Shown: in pieces, positions 44,401 to 59,400 of the stretch
Layout of the letters: every line of letters starts with the position of its first letter
Position numbering within the stretch: position 1 is the stretch's first letter
Source: Phytophthora hibernalis
Lineage: Eukaryota; Oomycota; Peronosporomycetes; Peronosporales; Peronosporaceae
Length of the DNA stretch: 64,000 nt
Direction of reading: 5' to 3'
NCBI GenBank assembly: GCA_012656075.1
Contig: JAAKBF010000009.1
Coordinates: forward strand, 496,001-560,000
Made by a program: the position numbers and the translations under genes
The notes under the pieces: model-generated
What the model was told of the DNA's origin: nothing
Databases searched by the model: none
The model's input: only the letters and a program-made list of their open reading frames with translations

Positions 44401-47400
44401 GAGACTGAGCTGACGGAGGGCAAGAAGCCCAAGTCGAAGAAGCACCGCAAGCCGAAGCGCAAGCCGACTGCGGGCACGACCGAGGAGGAAACCACGGTGA
44501 CTGAGTCCACGGAGGTGACGGAAGAGACGACCGAGACGGTCGAGACGACCGACGTCAAGCCGGAGGAGACGACGGAAGTGACGGAGGTGACGGACGTGGC
44601 CACCATTGAGACGACCGAGGTGCCGTCCACGAGCGAGGTGACGGTCGAGACGACCGAGACGACCGAGACGACTGAGACGACCGAGATCGTGGAGGAGACT
44701 GTGGAAGAGACTGAGCTGACGGAGGGCAAGAAGCCCAAGTCGAAGAAGCACCGCAAGCCGAAGCGCAAGCCGACTGCGGGCACGACCGAGGAGGAAACCA
44801 CGGTGACTGAGTCCACAGAGGTGACGGAAGAGACGACCGAGACGGTCGAGACGACCGACGTCAAGCCGGAGGAGACGACGGAAGTGGCGGAGGTGACGGA
44901 CGTGGCCACCATTGAGACGACCGAGGTGCCGTCCACGAGCGAGGTGACGGTCGAGACGACCGAGACGACCGAGATCGTGGAGGAGACTGTGGAAGAGACT
45001 GAGCTGACGGAGGGCAAGAAGCCCAAGTCGAAGAAGCACCGCAAGCCGAAGCGCAAGCCGACTGCGGGCACGACCGAGGAGGAAACCACGGTGACTGAGT
45101 CCACGGAGGTGACGGAAGAGACGACCGAGACGGTCGAGACGACCGACGTCAAGCCGGAGGAGACGACGGAAGTGACGGAGGTGACGGACGTGGCCACCAT
45201 TGAGACGACCGAGGAGGTGCCGTCCACGAGCGAGGTGACGGTCGAGACGACCGAGACGACCGAGAGACGACCGAGACGACCGAGACGACCGAGACGACCG
45301 AGACGACCGAGACGACCGAGATCGTGGAGGAGACTGTGGAAGAGACTGAGCTGACGGAGGGCAAGAAGCCCAAGTCGAAGAAGCACCGCAAGCCGAAGCG
45401 CAAGCCGACTGCGGGCACGACCGAGGAGGAAACCACGGTGACTGAGTCCACGGAGGTGACGGAAGAGACGACCGAGACGGTCGAGACGACCGACGTCAAG
45501 CCGGAGGAGACGACGGAAGTGGCGGAGGTGACGGACGTGGCCACCATTGAGACGACCGAGGTGCCGTCCACGAGCGAGGTGACGGTCGAGACGACCGAGA
45601 CGACCGAGACGACTGAGACGACCGAGATCGTGGAGGAGACTGTGGAAAAGACTGAGCTGACGGAGGGCAAGAAGCCCAAGTCGAAGAAGCACCGCAAGCC
45701 GAAGCGCAAGCCGACTGCGGGCACGACCGAGGAGGAAACCACGGTGACTGAGTCCACAGAGGTGACGGAAGAGACGACGAGACGGTCGAGACGACCGAGA
45801 CGATCGAGACGACCGAGACGTCGAGACGACCGACGTCAAGCCGGAGGAGACGACGGAAGTGACGGAGGTGACGGACGTGGCCACCATTGAGACGACCGAG
45901 GTGCCGTCCACGAGCGAGGTGACGGTCGAGACGACCGAGACGACCGAGATCGTGGAGGAGACTGTGGAAGAGACTGAGCTGACGGAGGGCAAGAAGCCCA
46001 AGTCGAAGAAGCACCGCAAGCCGAAGCGCAAGCCGACTGCGGGCACGACCGAGGAGGAAACCACGGTGACTGAGTCCACAGAGGTGACGGAAGAGACGAC
46101 CGAGACGGTCGAGACGACCGACGTCAAGCCGGAGGAGACGACGGAAGTGACGGAGGTGACGGACGTGGCCACCATTGAGACGACCGAGGTGCCGTCCACG
46201 AGCGAGGTGACGGTCGAGACGACCGAGACGACCGAGATCGTGGAGGAGACTGTGGAAGAGACTGAGCTGACGGAGGGCAAGAAGCCCAAGTCGAAGAAGC
46301 ACCGCAAGCCGAAGCGCAAGCCGACTGCGGGCACGACCGAGGAGGAAACCACGGTGACTGAGTCCACAGAGGTGACGGAAGAGACGACTGAGACGGTCGA
46401 GACGACCGAGACGATCGAGACGACCGAGACGGTCGAGACGACCGACGTCAAGCCGGAGGAGACGACGGAAGTGACGGAGGTGACGGACGTGGCCACCATT
46501 GAGACGACCGAGGTGCCGTCCACGAGCGAGGTGACGGTCGAGACGACCGAGACGACCGAGATCGTGGAGGAGACTGTGGAAGAGACTGAGCTGACGGAGG
46601 GCAAGAAGCCCAAGTCGAAGAAGCACCGCAAGCCGAAGCGCAAGCCGACTGCGGGCACGACCGAGGAGGAAACCACGGTGACTGAGTCCACAGAGGTGAC
46701 GGAAGAGACGACCGAGACGGTCGAGACGACCGACGTCAAGCCGGAGGAGACGACGGAAGTGACGGAGGTGACGGACGTGGCCACCATTGAGACGACCGAG
46801 GTGCCGTCCACGAGCGAGGTGACGGTCGAGACGACCGAGACGACCGAGATCGTGGAGGAGACTGTGGAAGAGACTGAGCTGACGGAGGGCAAGAAGCCCA
46901 AGTCGAAGAAGCACCGCAAGCCGAAGCGCAAGCCGACTGCGGGCACGACCGAGGAGGAAACCACGGTGACTGAGTCCACGGAGGTGACGGAAGAGACGAC
47001 CGAGACGGTCGAGACGACCGACGTCAAGCCGGAGGAGACGACGGAAGTGGCGGAGGTGACGGACGTGGCCACCATTGAGACGACCGAGGAGGTGCCGTCC
47101 ACGAGCGAGGTGACGGTCGAGACGACCGAGACGACCGAGACGACTGAGACGACCGAGATCGTGGAGGAGACTGTGGAAGAGACTGAGCTGACGGAGGGCA
47201 AGAAGCCCAAGTCGAAGAAGCACCGCAAGCCGAAGCGCAAGCCGACTGCGGGCACGACCGAGGAGGAAACCACGGTGACTGAGTCCACGGAGGTGACGGA
47301 AGAGACGACCGAGACGGTCGAGACGACCGACGTCAAGCCGGAGGAGACGACGGAAGTGGCGGAGGTGACGGACGTGGCCACCATTGAGACGACCGAGGTG

Positions 47401-50400
47401 CCGTCCACGAGCGAGGTGACGGTCGAGACGACCGAGACGACCGAGATCGTGGAGGAGACTGTGGAAGAGACTGAGCTGACGGAGGGCAAGAAGCCCAAGT
47501 CGAAGAAGCACCGCAAGCCGAAGCGCAAGCCGACTGCGGGCACGACCGAGGAGGAAACCACGGTGACTGAGTCCACAGAGGTGACGGAAGAGACGACCGA
47601 GACGGTCGAGACGACCGACGTCAAGCCGGAGGAGACGACGGAAGTGGCGGAGGTGACGGACGTGGCCACCATTGAGACGACCGAGGTGCCGTCCACGAGC
47701 GAGGTGACGGTCGAGACGACCGAGACGACCGAGACGACTCGACCGAGATCGTGAGGAGACTGTGGAAGAGACTGAGCTGACGGAGGGCAAGAAGCCCAAG
47801 TCGAAGAAGCACCGCAAGCCGAAGCGCAAGCCGACTGCGGGCACGACCGAGGAGGAAACCACGGTGACTGAGTCCACGGAGGTGACGGAAGAGACGACCG
47901 AGACGGTCGAGACGACCGACGTCAAGCCGGAGGAGACGACGGAAGTGGCGGAGGTGACGGACGTGGCCACCATTGAGACGACCGAGGTGCCGTCCACGAG
48001 CGAGGTGACGGTCGAGACGACCGAGACGACCGAAGATCGTCGTGGAGGAGACTGTGGAAGAGACTGAGCTGACGGAGGGCAAGAAGCCCAAGTCGAAGAA
48101 GCACCGCAAGCCGAAGCGCAAGCCGACTGCGGGCACGACCGAGGAGGAAACCACGGTGACTGAGTCCACAGAGGTGACGGAAGAGACGACCGAGACGGTC
48201 GAGACGACCGACGTCAAGCCGGAGGAGACGACGGAAGTGACGGAGGTGACGGACGTGGCCACCATTGAGACGACCGAGGTGCCGTCCACGAGCGAGGTGA
48301 CGGTCGAGACGACCGAGACGACCGAGATCGTGGAGGAGACTGTGGAAGAGACTGAGCTGACGGAGGGCAAGAAGCCCAAGTCGAAGAAGCACCGCAAGCC
48401 GAAGCGCAAGCCGACTGCGGGCACGACCGAGGAGGAAACCACGGTGACTGAGTCCACGGAGGTGACGGAAGAGACGACCGAGACGGTCGAGACGACCGAC
48501 GTCAAGCCGGAGGAGACGACGGAAGTGGCGGAGGTGACGGACGTGGCCACCATTGAGACGACCGAGGTGCCGTCCACGAGCGAGGTGACGGTCGAGACGA
48601 CCGAGACGACCGAGACGACTGAGACGACCGAGATCGTGGAGGAGACTGTGGAAGAGACTGAGCTGACGGAGGGCAAGAAGCCCAAGTCGAAGAAGCACCG
48701 CAAGCCGAAGCGCAAGCCGACTGCGGGCACGACCGAGGAGGAAACCACGGTGACTGAGTCCACGGAGGTGACGGAAGAGACGACCGAGACGGTCGAGACG
48801 ACCGACGTCAAGCCGGAGGAGACGACGGAAGTGGCGGAGGTGACGGACGTGGCCACCATTGAGACGACCGAGGTGCCGTCCACGAGCGAGGTGACGGTCG
48901 AGACGACCGAGACGACCGAGATCGTGGAGGAGACTGTGGAAGAGACTGAGCTGACGGAGGGCAAGAAGCCCAAGTCGAAGAAGCACCGCAAGCCGAAGCG
49001 CAAGCCGACTGCGGGCACGACCGAGGAGGAAACCACGGTGACTGAGTCCACAGAGGTGACGGAAGAGACGACCGAGACGGTCGAGACGACCGACGTCAAG
49101 CCGGAGGAGACGACGGAAGTGGCGGAGGTGACGGACGTGGCCACCATTGAGACGACCGAGGTGCCGTCCACGAGCGAGGTGACGGTCGAGACGACCGAGA
49201 CGACCGAGACGACTGAGACGACCGAGATCGTGGAGGAGACTGTGGAAGAGACTGAGCTGACGGAGGGCAAGAAGCCCAAGTCGAAGAAGCACCGCAAGCC
49301 GAAGCGCAAGCCGACTGCGGGCACGACCGAGGAGGAAACCACGGTGACTGAGTCCACGGAGGTGACGGAAGAGACGACCGAGACGGTCGAGACGACCGAC
49401 GTCAAGCCGGAGGAGACGACGGAAGTGACGGAGGTGACGGACGTGGCCACCATTGAGACGACCGAGGTGCCGTCCACGAGCGAGGTGACGGTCGAGACGA
49501 CCGAGACGACCGAGACGACTGAGACGACCGAGATCGGAGGAGACTGTGGAAGAGACTGAGCTGACGGAGGGCAAGAAGCCCAAGTCGAAGAAGCACCGCA
49601 AGCCGAAGCGCAAGCCGACTGCGGGCACGACCGAGGAGGAAACCACGGTGACTGAGTCCACGGAGGTGACGGAAGAGACGACCGAGACGGTCGAGACGAC
49701 CGACGTCAAGCCGGAGGAGACGACGGAAGTGGCGGAGGTGACGGACGTGGCCACCATTGAGACGACCGAGGTGCCGTCCACGAGCGAGGTGACGGTCGAG
49801 ACGACCGAGACGACCGAGACGACCGAGACGACCGAGATCGTGGAGGAGACTGTGGAAGAGACTGAGCTGACGGAGGGCAAGAAGCCCAAGTCGAAGAAGC
49901 ACCGCAAGCCGAAGCGCAAGCCGACTGCGGGCACGACCGAGGAGGAAACCACGGTGACTGAGTCCACGGAGGTGACGGAAGAGACGACCGAGACGGTCGA
50001 GACGACCGACGTCAAGCCGGAGGAGACGACGGAAGTGGCGGAGGTGACGGACGTGGCCACCATTGAGACGACCGAGGTGCCGTCCACGAGCGAGGTGACG
50101 GTCGAGACGACCGAGACGACCGAGACGACTGAGACGACCGAGATCGTGGAGGAGACTGTGGAAAGACTGAGCTGACGGAGGGCAAGAAGCCCAAGTCGAA
50201 GAAGCACCGCAAGCCGAAGCGCAAGCCGACTGCGGGCACGACCGAGGAGGAAACCACGGTGACTGAGTCCACAGAGGTGACGGAAGAGACGACCGAGACG
50301 GTCGAGACGACCGAGACGTCAAGCCGGAGGAGACGACGGAAGTGACGGAGGTGACGGACGTGGCCACCATTGAGACGACCGAGGTGCCGTCCACGAGCGA

Positions 50401-53400
50401 GGTGACGGTCGAGACGACCGAGACGACCGAGATCGTCGTGGAGGAGACTGTGGAAGAGACTGAGCTGACGGAGGGCAAGAAGCCCAAGTCGAAGAAGCAC
50501 CGCAAGCCGAAGCGCAAGCCGACTGCGGGCACGACCGAGGAGGAAACCACGGTGACTGAGTCCACGGAGGTGACGGAAGAGACGACCGAGACGGTCGAGA
50601 CGACCGACGTCAAGCCGGAGGAGACGACGGAAGTGACGGAGGTGACGGACGTGGCCACCATTGAGACGACCGAGGAGGTGCCGTCCACGAGCGAGGTGAC
50701 GGTCGAGACGACCGAGACGACCGAGACGACTGAGACGACCGAGATCGTGGAGGAGACTGTGGAAGAGACTGAGCTGACGGAGGGCAAGAAGCCCAAGTCG
50801 AAGAAGCACCGCAAGCCGAAGCGCAAGCCGACTGCGGCACGACCGAGGAGGAAACCACGGTGACTGAGTCCACGGAGGTGACGGAAGAGACGACCGAGAC
50901 GGTCGAGACGACCGACGTCAAGCCGGAGGAGACGACGGAAGTGACGGAGGTGACGGACGTGGCCACCATTGAGACGACCGAGGTGCCGTCCACGAGCGAG
51001 GTGACGGTCGAGACGACCGAGACGACCGAGATCGTGGAGGAGACTGTGGAAGAGACTGAGCTGACGGAGGGCAAGAAGCCCAAGTCGAAGAAGCACCGCA
51101 AGCCGAAGCGCAAGCCGACTGCGGGCACGACCGAGGAGGAAACCACGGTGACTGAGTCCACGGAGGTGACGGAAGAGACGACCGAGACGGTCGAGACGAC
51201 CGACGTCAAGCCGGAGGAGACGACGGAAGTGGCGGAGGTGACGGACGTGGCCACCATTGAGACGACCGAGGTGCCGTCCACGAGCGAGGTGACGGTCGAG
51301 ACGACCGAGACGACCGAGACGACTGAGACGACCGAGATCGTGGAGGAGACTGTGGAAGAGACTGAGCTGACGGAGGGCAAGAAGCCCAAGTCGAAGAAGC
51401 ACCGCAAGCCGAAGCGCAAGCCGACTGCGGGCACGACCGAGGAGGAAACCACGGTGACTGAGTCCACGGAGGTGACGGAAGAGACGACCGAGACGGTCGA
51501 GACGACCGACGTCAAGCCGGAGGAGACGACGGAAGTGGCGGAGGTGACGGACGTGGCCACCATTGAGACGACCGAGGTGCCGTCCACGAGCGAGGTGACG
51601 GTCGAGACGACCGAGACGACCGAGATCGTGGAGGAGACTGTGGAAGAGACTGAGCTGACGGAGGGCAAGAAGCCCAAGTCGAAGAAGCACCGCAAGCCGA
51701 AGCGCAAGCCGACTGCGGGCACGACCGAGGAGGAAACCACGGTGACTGAGTCCACGGAGGTGACGGAAGAGACGACCGAGACGGTCGAGACGACCGACGT
51801 CAAGCCGGAGGAGACGACGGAAGTGGCGGAGGTGACGGACGTGGCCACCATTGAGACGACCGAGGTGCCGTCCACGAGCGAGGTGACGGTCGAGACGACC
51901 GAGACGACCGAGACGACCGAGACGACCGAGATCGTGGAGGAGACTGTGGAAGAGACTGAGCTGACGGAGGGCAAGAAGCCCAAGTCGAAGAAGCACCGCA
52001 AGCCGAAGCGCAAGCCGACTGCGGGCACGACCGAGGAGGAAACCACGGTGACTGAGTCCACGGAGGTGACGGAAGAGACGACCGAGACGGTCGAGACGAC
52101 CGACGTCAAGCCGGAGGAGACGACGGAAGTGGCGGAGGTGACGGACGTGGCCACCATTGAGACGACCGAGGTGCCGTCCACGAGCGAGGTGACGGTCGAG
52201 ACGACCGAGACGACCGAGATCGTGGAGGAGACTGTGGAAGAGACTGAGCTGACGGAGGGCAAGAAGCCCAAGTCGAAGAAGCACCGCAAGCCGAAGCGCA
52301 AGCCGACTGCGGGCACGACCGAGGAGGAAACCACGGTGACTGAGTCCACGGAGGTGACGGAAGAGACGACCGAGACGGTCGAGACGACCGACGTCAAGCC
52401 GGAGGAGACGACGGAAGTGACGGAGGTGACGGACGTGGCCACCATTGAGACGACCGAGGAGGTGCCGTCCACGAGCGAGGTGACGGTCGAGACGACCGAG
52501 ACGACCGAGACGACCGAGACGACCGAGATCGTGGAGGAGACTGTGGAAGAGACTGAGCTGACGGAGGGCAAGAAGCCCAAGTCGAAGAAGCACCGCAAGC
52601 CGAAGCGCAAGCCGACTGCGGGCACGACCGAGGAGGAAACCACGGTGACTGAGTCCACGGAGGTGACGGAAGAGACGACCGAGACGATCGAGACGACCGA
52701 ATCAAGCCGGAGGAGACGACGGAAGTGGCGGAGGTGACGGACGTGGCCACCATTGAGACGACCGAGGTGCCGTCCACGAGCGAGGTGACGGTCGAGACGA
52801 CCGAGACGACCGAGACGACTGAGACGACCGAGATCGTGGAGGAGACTGTGGAAAGACTGAGCTGACGGAGGGCAAGAAGCCCAAGTCGAAGAAGCACCGC
52901 AAGCCGAAGCGCAAGCCGACTGCGGGCACGACCGAGGAGGAAACCACGGTGACTGAGTCCACAGAGGTGACGGAAGAGACGACTGAGACGGTCGAGACGA
53001 CCGTCGAGACGACCGACGTCAAGCCGGAGGAGACGACGGAAGTGACGGAGGTGACGGACGTGGCCACCATTGAGACGACGAGGAGGTGCCGTCCACGAGC
53101 GAGGTGACGGTCGATCACCGAGACGACGACTGAGACGACCGAGATCGTGGAGGAGACTGTGGAAGAGACTGAGCTGACGGAGGGCAAGAAGCCCAAGTCG
53201 AAGAAGCACCGCAAGCCGAAGCGCAAGCCGACTGCGCACGACCGAGGAGGAAACCACGGTGACTGAGTCCACAGACGTGACGGAAGAGACGACCGAGACG
53301 GTCGAGACGACCGACGTCAAGCCGGAGGAGACGACGGAAGTGACGGAGGTGACGGACGTGGCCACCATTGAGACGACCGAGGTGCCGTCCACGAGCGAGG

Positions 53401-56400
53401 TGACGGTCGAGACGACCGAGACGACCGAGATCGTGGAGGAGACTGTGGAAGAGACTGAGCTGACGGAGGGCAAGAAGCCCAAGTCGAAGAAGCACCGCAA
53501 GCCGAAGCGCAAGCCGACTGCGGGCACGACCGAGGAGGAAACCACGGTGACTGAGTCCACGGAGGTGACGGAAGAGACGACCGAGACGGTCGAGACGACC
53601 GACGTCAAGCCGGAGGAGACGACGGAAGTGACGGAGGTGACGGACGTGGCCACCATTGAGACGACCGAGGAGGTGCCGTCCACGAGCGAGGTGACGGTCG
53701 AGACGACCGAGACGACCGAGACGACCGAGATCGTGGAGGAGACTGTGGAAGAGACTGAGCTGACGGAGGGCAAGAAGCCCAAGTCGAAGAAGCACCGCAA
53801 GCCGAAGCGCAAGCCGACTGCGCACGACCGAGGAGGAAACCACGGTGACTGAGTCCACAGACGTGACGGAAGAGACGACCGAGACGGTCGAGACGACCGA
53901 CGTCAAGCCGGAGACGACGGAAGTGACGGAGGTGACGGACGTACCACCATTGAGACGACCGAGGTGCCGTCCACGAGCGAGGTGACGACCGAGACGACCG
54001 AGACGACCGAGATCGTGGAGGAGACTGTGGAAGACTGAGCTGACGGAGGGCAAGAAGCCCAAGTCGAAGAAGCACCGCAAGCCGAAGCGCAAGCCGACTG
54101 CGGGCACGACCGAGGAGGAACCACGGTGACTGAGTCCACGGAGGTGACGGAAGAGACGACCGAGACGGTCGAGACGACCGACGCAAGCCGGAGGAGACGA
54201 CGGAAGTGGCGGAGGTGACGGACGTGGCCACCATTGAGACGACCGAGTTGCCGTCCACGAGCGAGGTGACGGTCGAGGGACGAGACGACGAGACGACCGA
54301 GATCGAGGAGACTGTGGAAGAGACTGAGCTGACGGAGGGCAAGAAGCCCAAGTCGAAGAAGCACCGCAAGCCGAAGCGCAAGCCGACTGCGGGCACGACC
54401 GAGGAGGAAACCACGGTGACTGAGTCCACAGAGGCGATGGAAGAGACGACGAGCGATCGAGACGACCGAGACGATCGAGACGACCGAGACGGTCGAGACG
54501 ACCGACGAGCCGGAGGAGACGACGGGAGTGACGGAGGTGAGACGTGGCCACCATTGAGACGACCGAGTGCCGTCCACGAGCGAGGTGACGGTCGAGACGA
54601 CCGAGACGACCAAGATCGTGGAGGAGACTGTGGAAGAGACTGAGCTGACAGAGGGCAAGAAGCCCAAGTCGAAGAAGCACCGCAAGCCGAAGCGCAAGCC
54701 GACTGCAGGCACGACCGAGGAGAAACCACGGTGACTGAGTCCACAGACGTGACGGAAGAAACGACCGAGACGATCGAGACGACCGACGTCAAGCCGGAGG
54801 AGACGACGGAAGTGACGAGGTGACGGACGTGGCCACCATTGAGACGACGAGAGTGCCGTCCACGAGCGAGGTGACGGTCGAGACGACCGAGACGACCGAG
54901 ACGACTGAGACGACCGAGATCGTGGAGGAGACTGTGGAAGAGACTGAGCTGACGGAGGGCAAGAAGCCCAAGTCGAAGAAGCACCGCAAGCCGAAGCGCA
55001 AGCCGACTGCGGGCACGACCGAGGAGGAAACCACGGTGACTGAATCCACAGAGGTGACGGAAGAGACGACTGAGACGGTCGAGACGACCGAGACGATCGA
55101 GACGACCGACGCTGCCGGAGGAGACGACGGAAGTGACGGAGGTGACGGACGTGGCCACCATTGAGACGACCGAGGTGCCGTCCACGAGCGAGGTGACGGT
55201 CGAGACGACCGAGACGACCGAGATCGTGGAGGAGACTGTGGAAAAGACTGAGCTGACGGAGGGCAAGAAGCCCAAGTCGAAGAAGCACCGCAAGCCGAAG
55301 CGCAAGCCGACTGCGGGCACGACCGAGGAAGAAACCACGGTGACTGAGTCCACGGAGGTGACGGAAGAGACGACCGAGACGGTCGAGACGACCGACGTCA
55401 AGCCGGAGGAGACGACGGAAGTGGCGGAGGTGACGGACGTGGCCACCATTGAGACGACCGAGGTGCCGTCCACGAGCGAGGTGACGGTCGAGACGACCGA
55501 GACGACCGAGATCGTGGAGGAGACTGTGGAAAGACTGTGCTGACGGAGGGCAAGAAGCCCAAGTCGAAGAAGCACCGCAAGCCGAAGCGCAAGCCGACTG
55601 CGGCACGACCGAGGAGGAAACCACGGTGACTGAGTCCACGGAGGTGACGGAAGAGACGACCGTCGAGACGACCGACGTCAAGCCGGAGGAGACGACGGAA
55701 GTGACGGAGGTGACGGACGTGGCCACCATTGAGACGACCGAGGTGCCGTCCACGAGCGAGGTGACGGTCGAGACGACCGAGACGACCGAGATCGTGGAGG
55801 AGACTGTGGAAAGACTGTGCTGACGGAGGGCAAGAAGCCCAAGTCGAAGAAGCACCGCAAGCCGAAGCGCAAGCCGACTGCGGGCACGACCGAGGAGGAA
55901 ACCACGGTGACTGAGTCCACGGAGGTGACGGAAGAGACGACCGAGACGACCGAGACGATCGAGACGACCGAGACGGTCGAGACGACCGACGCAAGCCGGA
56001 GAGACGACGGAAGTGACGGAGGTGACGGACGTGGCCACCATTGAGACGACCGAGGTGCCGTCCACGAGCGAGGTGACGGTCGAGACGACCGAGACGACGA
56101 GATCGTGGAGGAGACTGTGGAAGAGACTGAGCTGACGGAGGGCAAGAAGCCCAAGTCGAAGAAGCACCGCAAGCCGAAGCGCAAGCCGACTGCAGGCACG
56201 ACCGATGAGGAAACCACGGTGACTGAGTCCACAGACGTGACGGAAGAGACGACCGAGACGGTCGAGATGACCGACGTCAAGCCGGAGGAGACGACGGAAG
56301 TGACGGAGGTGACGGACGTGGCCACCATTGAGACGACCGAGGTGCCGTCCACGAGCGAGGTGACGGTCGAGACGACCGAGACGACCGAGATCGTGGAGGA

Positions 56401-59400
56401 GACTGTGGAAGAGACTGAGCTGACGGAGGGCAAGAAGCCCAAGTCGAAGAAGCACCGCAAGCCGAAGCGCAAGCCGACTGCGGGCACGACCGATGAGGAA
56501 ACCACGGTGACTGAGTCCACAGACGTGACGGAAGACGACCGAGACGGTCGAGATGACCGACGTCAAGCCGGAGGAGACGACGGAAGTGACGGAGGTGACG
56601 GACGTGGCCACCATTGAGACGACCGAGGTGCCGTCCACGAGCGAGGTGACGGTCGAGACGACCGAGACGACCGAGATCGTGGAGGAGACTGTGGAAAGAC
56701 TGAGCTGACGGAGGGCAAGAAGCCCAAGTCGAAGAAGCACCGCAAGCCGAAGCGCAAGCCGACTGCGGGCACGACCGAGGAGGAAACCACGGTGACTGAG
56801 TCCACAGACGTGACGGAAGAGACGACCGAGACGGTCGAGACGACCGACGTCAAGCCGGAGGAGACGACGGAAGTGACGGAGGTGACGGACGTGGCCACCA
56901 TTGAGACGACCGAGGAGGTGCCGTCCACGAGCGAGGTGACGGTCGAGACGACCGAGACGACCGAGACGACCGAGATCGTGGAGGAGACTGTGGAAGAGAC
57001 TGAGCTGACGGAGGGCAAGAAGCCCAAGTCGAAGAAGCACCGCAAGCCGAAGCGCAAGCCGACTGCGGGCACGACCGAGGAGGAAACCACGGTGACTGAG
57101 TCCACGGAGGTGACGGAAGAGACGACCGAGACGGTCGAGACGACCGAGACGATCGAGACGACCGAGACGGTCGAGACGACCGACGTCAAGCCGGAGGAGA
57201 CGACGGAAGTGACAGGTGACGGACGTGGCCACCATTGAGACGACCGAGGAGGTGCCGTCCACGAGCGAGGTGACGGTCGAGACGACCGAGACGACCGAGA
57301 CGACCGAGACGACCGAGATCGTGGAGGAGACTGTGGAAGAGACTGAGCTGACGGAGGGCAAGAAGCCCGTCGAAGAAGCACCGCAAGCCGAAGCGCAAGC
57401 CGACTGCGGGCACGACCGAGGAGGAAACCACGGTGACTGAGTCCACGGAGGTGACGGAAGAGACGACCGAGACGACCGAGACGATCGAGACGACCGAGAC
57501 GGTCGAGACGACCGACGTCAAGCCGGAGGAGACGACGGAAGTGACGGAGGTGACGGACGTGCCACCATTGAGACGACCGAGGTGCCGTCCACGAGCGAGG
57601 TGACGGTCGAGACGACCGAGACGACCGAGATCGTGGAGGAGACTGTGGAAGAGACTGAGCTGACGGAGGGCAAGAAGCCCAAGTCGAAGAAGCACCGCAA
57701 GCCGAAGCGCAAGCCGACTGCGGGCACGACCGAGGAGGAAACCACGGTGACTGAGTCCACAGACGTGACGGAAGAGACGACCGAGACGGTCGAGATGACC
57801 GACGTCAAGCCGGAGGAGACGACGGAAGTGACGGAGGTGACGGACGTGGCCACCATTGAGACGACCAAGGAGGTGCCGTCCACGAGCGAGGTGACGGTCG
57901 AGACGACCGGAGACGACCGAGACGACTGAGATCGTGGAGGAGACTGTGGAAGAGACTGAGCTGACGGAGGGCAGAAGCCCAAGTCGAAGAAGCACCGCAA
58001 GCCGAAGCGCAAGCCGACTGCGGCACGACCGAGGAGGAAACCACGGTGACTGAGTCCACGGAGGTGACGGAAGAGACGACCGATGACCGAGACGATCGAG
58101 ACGACCGAGACGGTCGAGACGACCGACGCCGCCGGAGGAGACGACGGAAGTGACGGAGGTGACGGACGTGGCCACCATTGAGACGACCGAGGTGCCGTCC
58201 ACGAGCGAGTGACGGTCGAGACGACCGAGACGACCGAGATCGTGGAGGAGACTGTGGAAGAGACTGAGCTGACGGAGGGCAAGAAGCCCAAGTCGAAGAA
58301 GCACCGCAAGCCGAAGCGCAAGCCGACTGCGGGCACGACCGATGAGGAAACCACGGTGACTGAGTCCACAGACGACGGAAGAGACGACCGAGACGGTCGA
58401 GACGACCGACGTCAAGCCGGAGGAGACGACGGAAGTGACGGAGGTGACGGACGTGGCCACCATTGAGACGACCGAGGTGCCGTCCACGAGCGAGGACGGT
58501 CGAGACGACCGAGACGACCGAGACGACCGAGACGACCGAGACGACCGAGACGACCGAGATCGTGGAGGAGACTGTGGAAGAGACTGAGCTGACGGAGGGC
58601 AAGAAGCCCAAGTCGAAGAAGCACCGCAAGCCGAAGCGCAAGCCGACTGCGGGCACGACCGAGGAGGAAACCACGGTGACTGAGTCCACAGAGGTGACGG
58701 AAGAGACGACCGGAGACGGTCGAGATGACCGACGTCAAGCCGGAGGAGACGACGGAAGTGACGGAGGTGACGGACGTGGCCACCATTGAGACGACCAAGG
58801 AGGTGCCGTCCACGAGCGAGGTGACGGTCGAGACGACCGAGACGACCGAGATCGTGGAGGAGACTGTGGAAGAGACTGAGCTGACGGAGGGCAAGAAGCC
58901 CAAGTCGAAGAAGCACCGCAAGCCGAAGCGCAAGCCGACTGCGGGCACGACCGAGGAGGAAACCACGGTGACTGAGTCCACAGACGTGACGGAAGAGACG
59001 ACCGAGACGGTCGAGACGACCGACGTCAAGCCGGAGGAGACGACGGAAGTGACGGAGGTGACGGACGTGGCCACCATTGAGACGACCAAGGAGGTGCCGT
59101 CCACGAGCGAGGTGACGGTCGAGACGACCGAGACGACCGAGATCGTGGAGGAGACTGTGGAAGAGACTGAGCTGACGGAGGGCAAGAAGCCCAAGTCGAA
59201 GAAGCACCGCAAGCCGAAGCGCAAGCCGACTGCGGGCACGACCGAGGAGGAAACCACGGTGACTGAGTCCACGGAGGTGACGGAAGAGACGACCGAGACG
59301 GTCGAGATGACCGACGTCAAGCCGGAGGAGACGACGGAAGTGACGGAGGTGACGGACGTGGCCACCATTGAGACGACCAAGGAGGTGCCGTCCACGAGCG

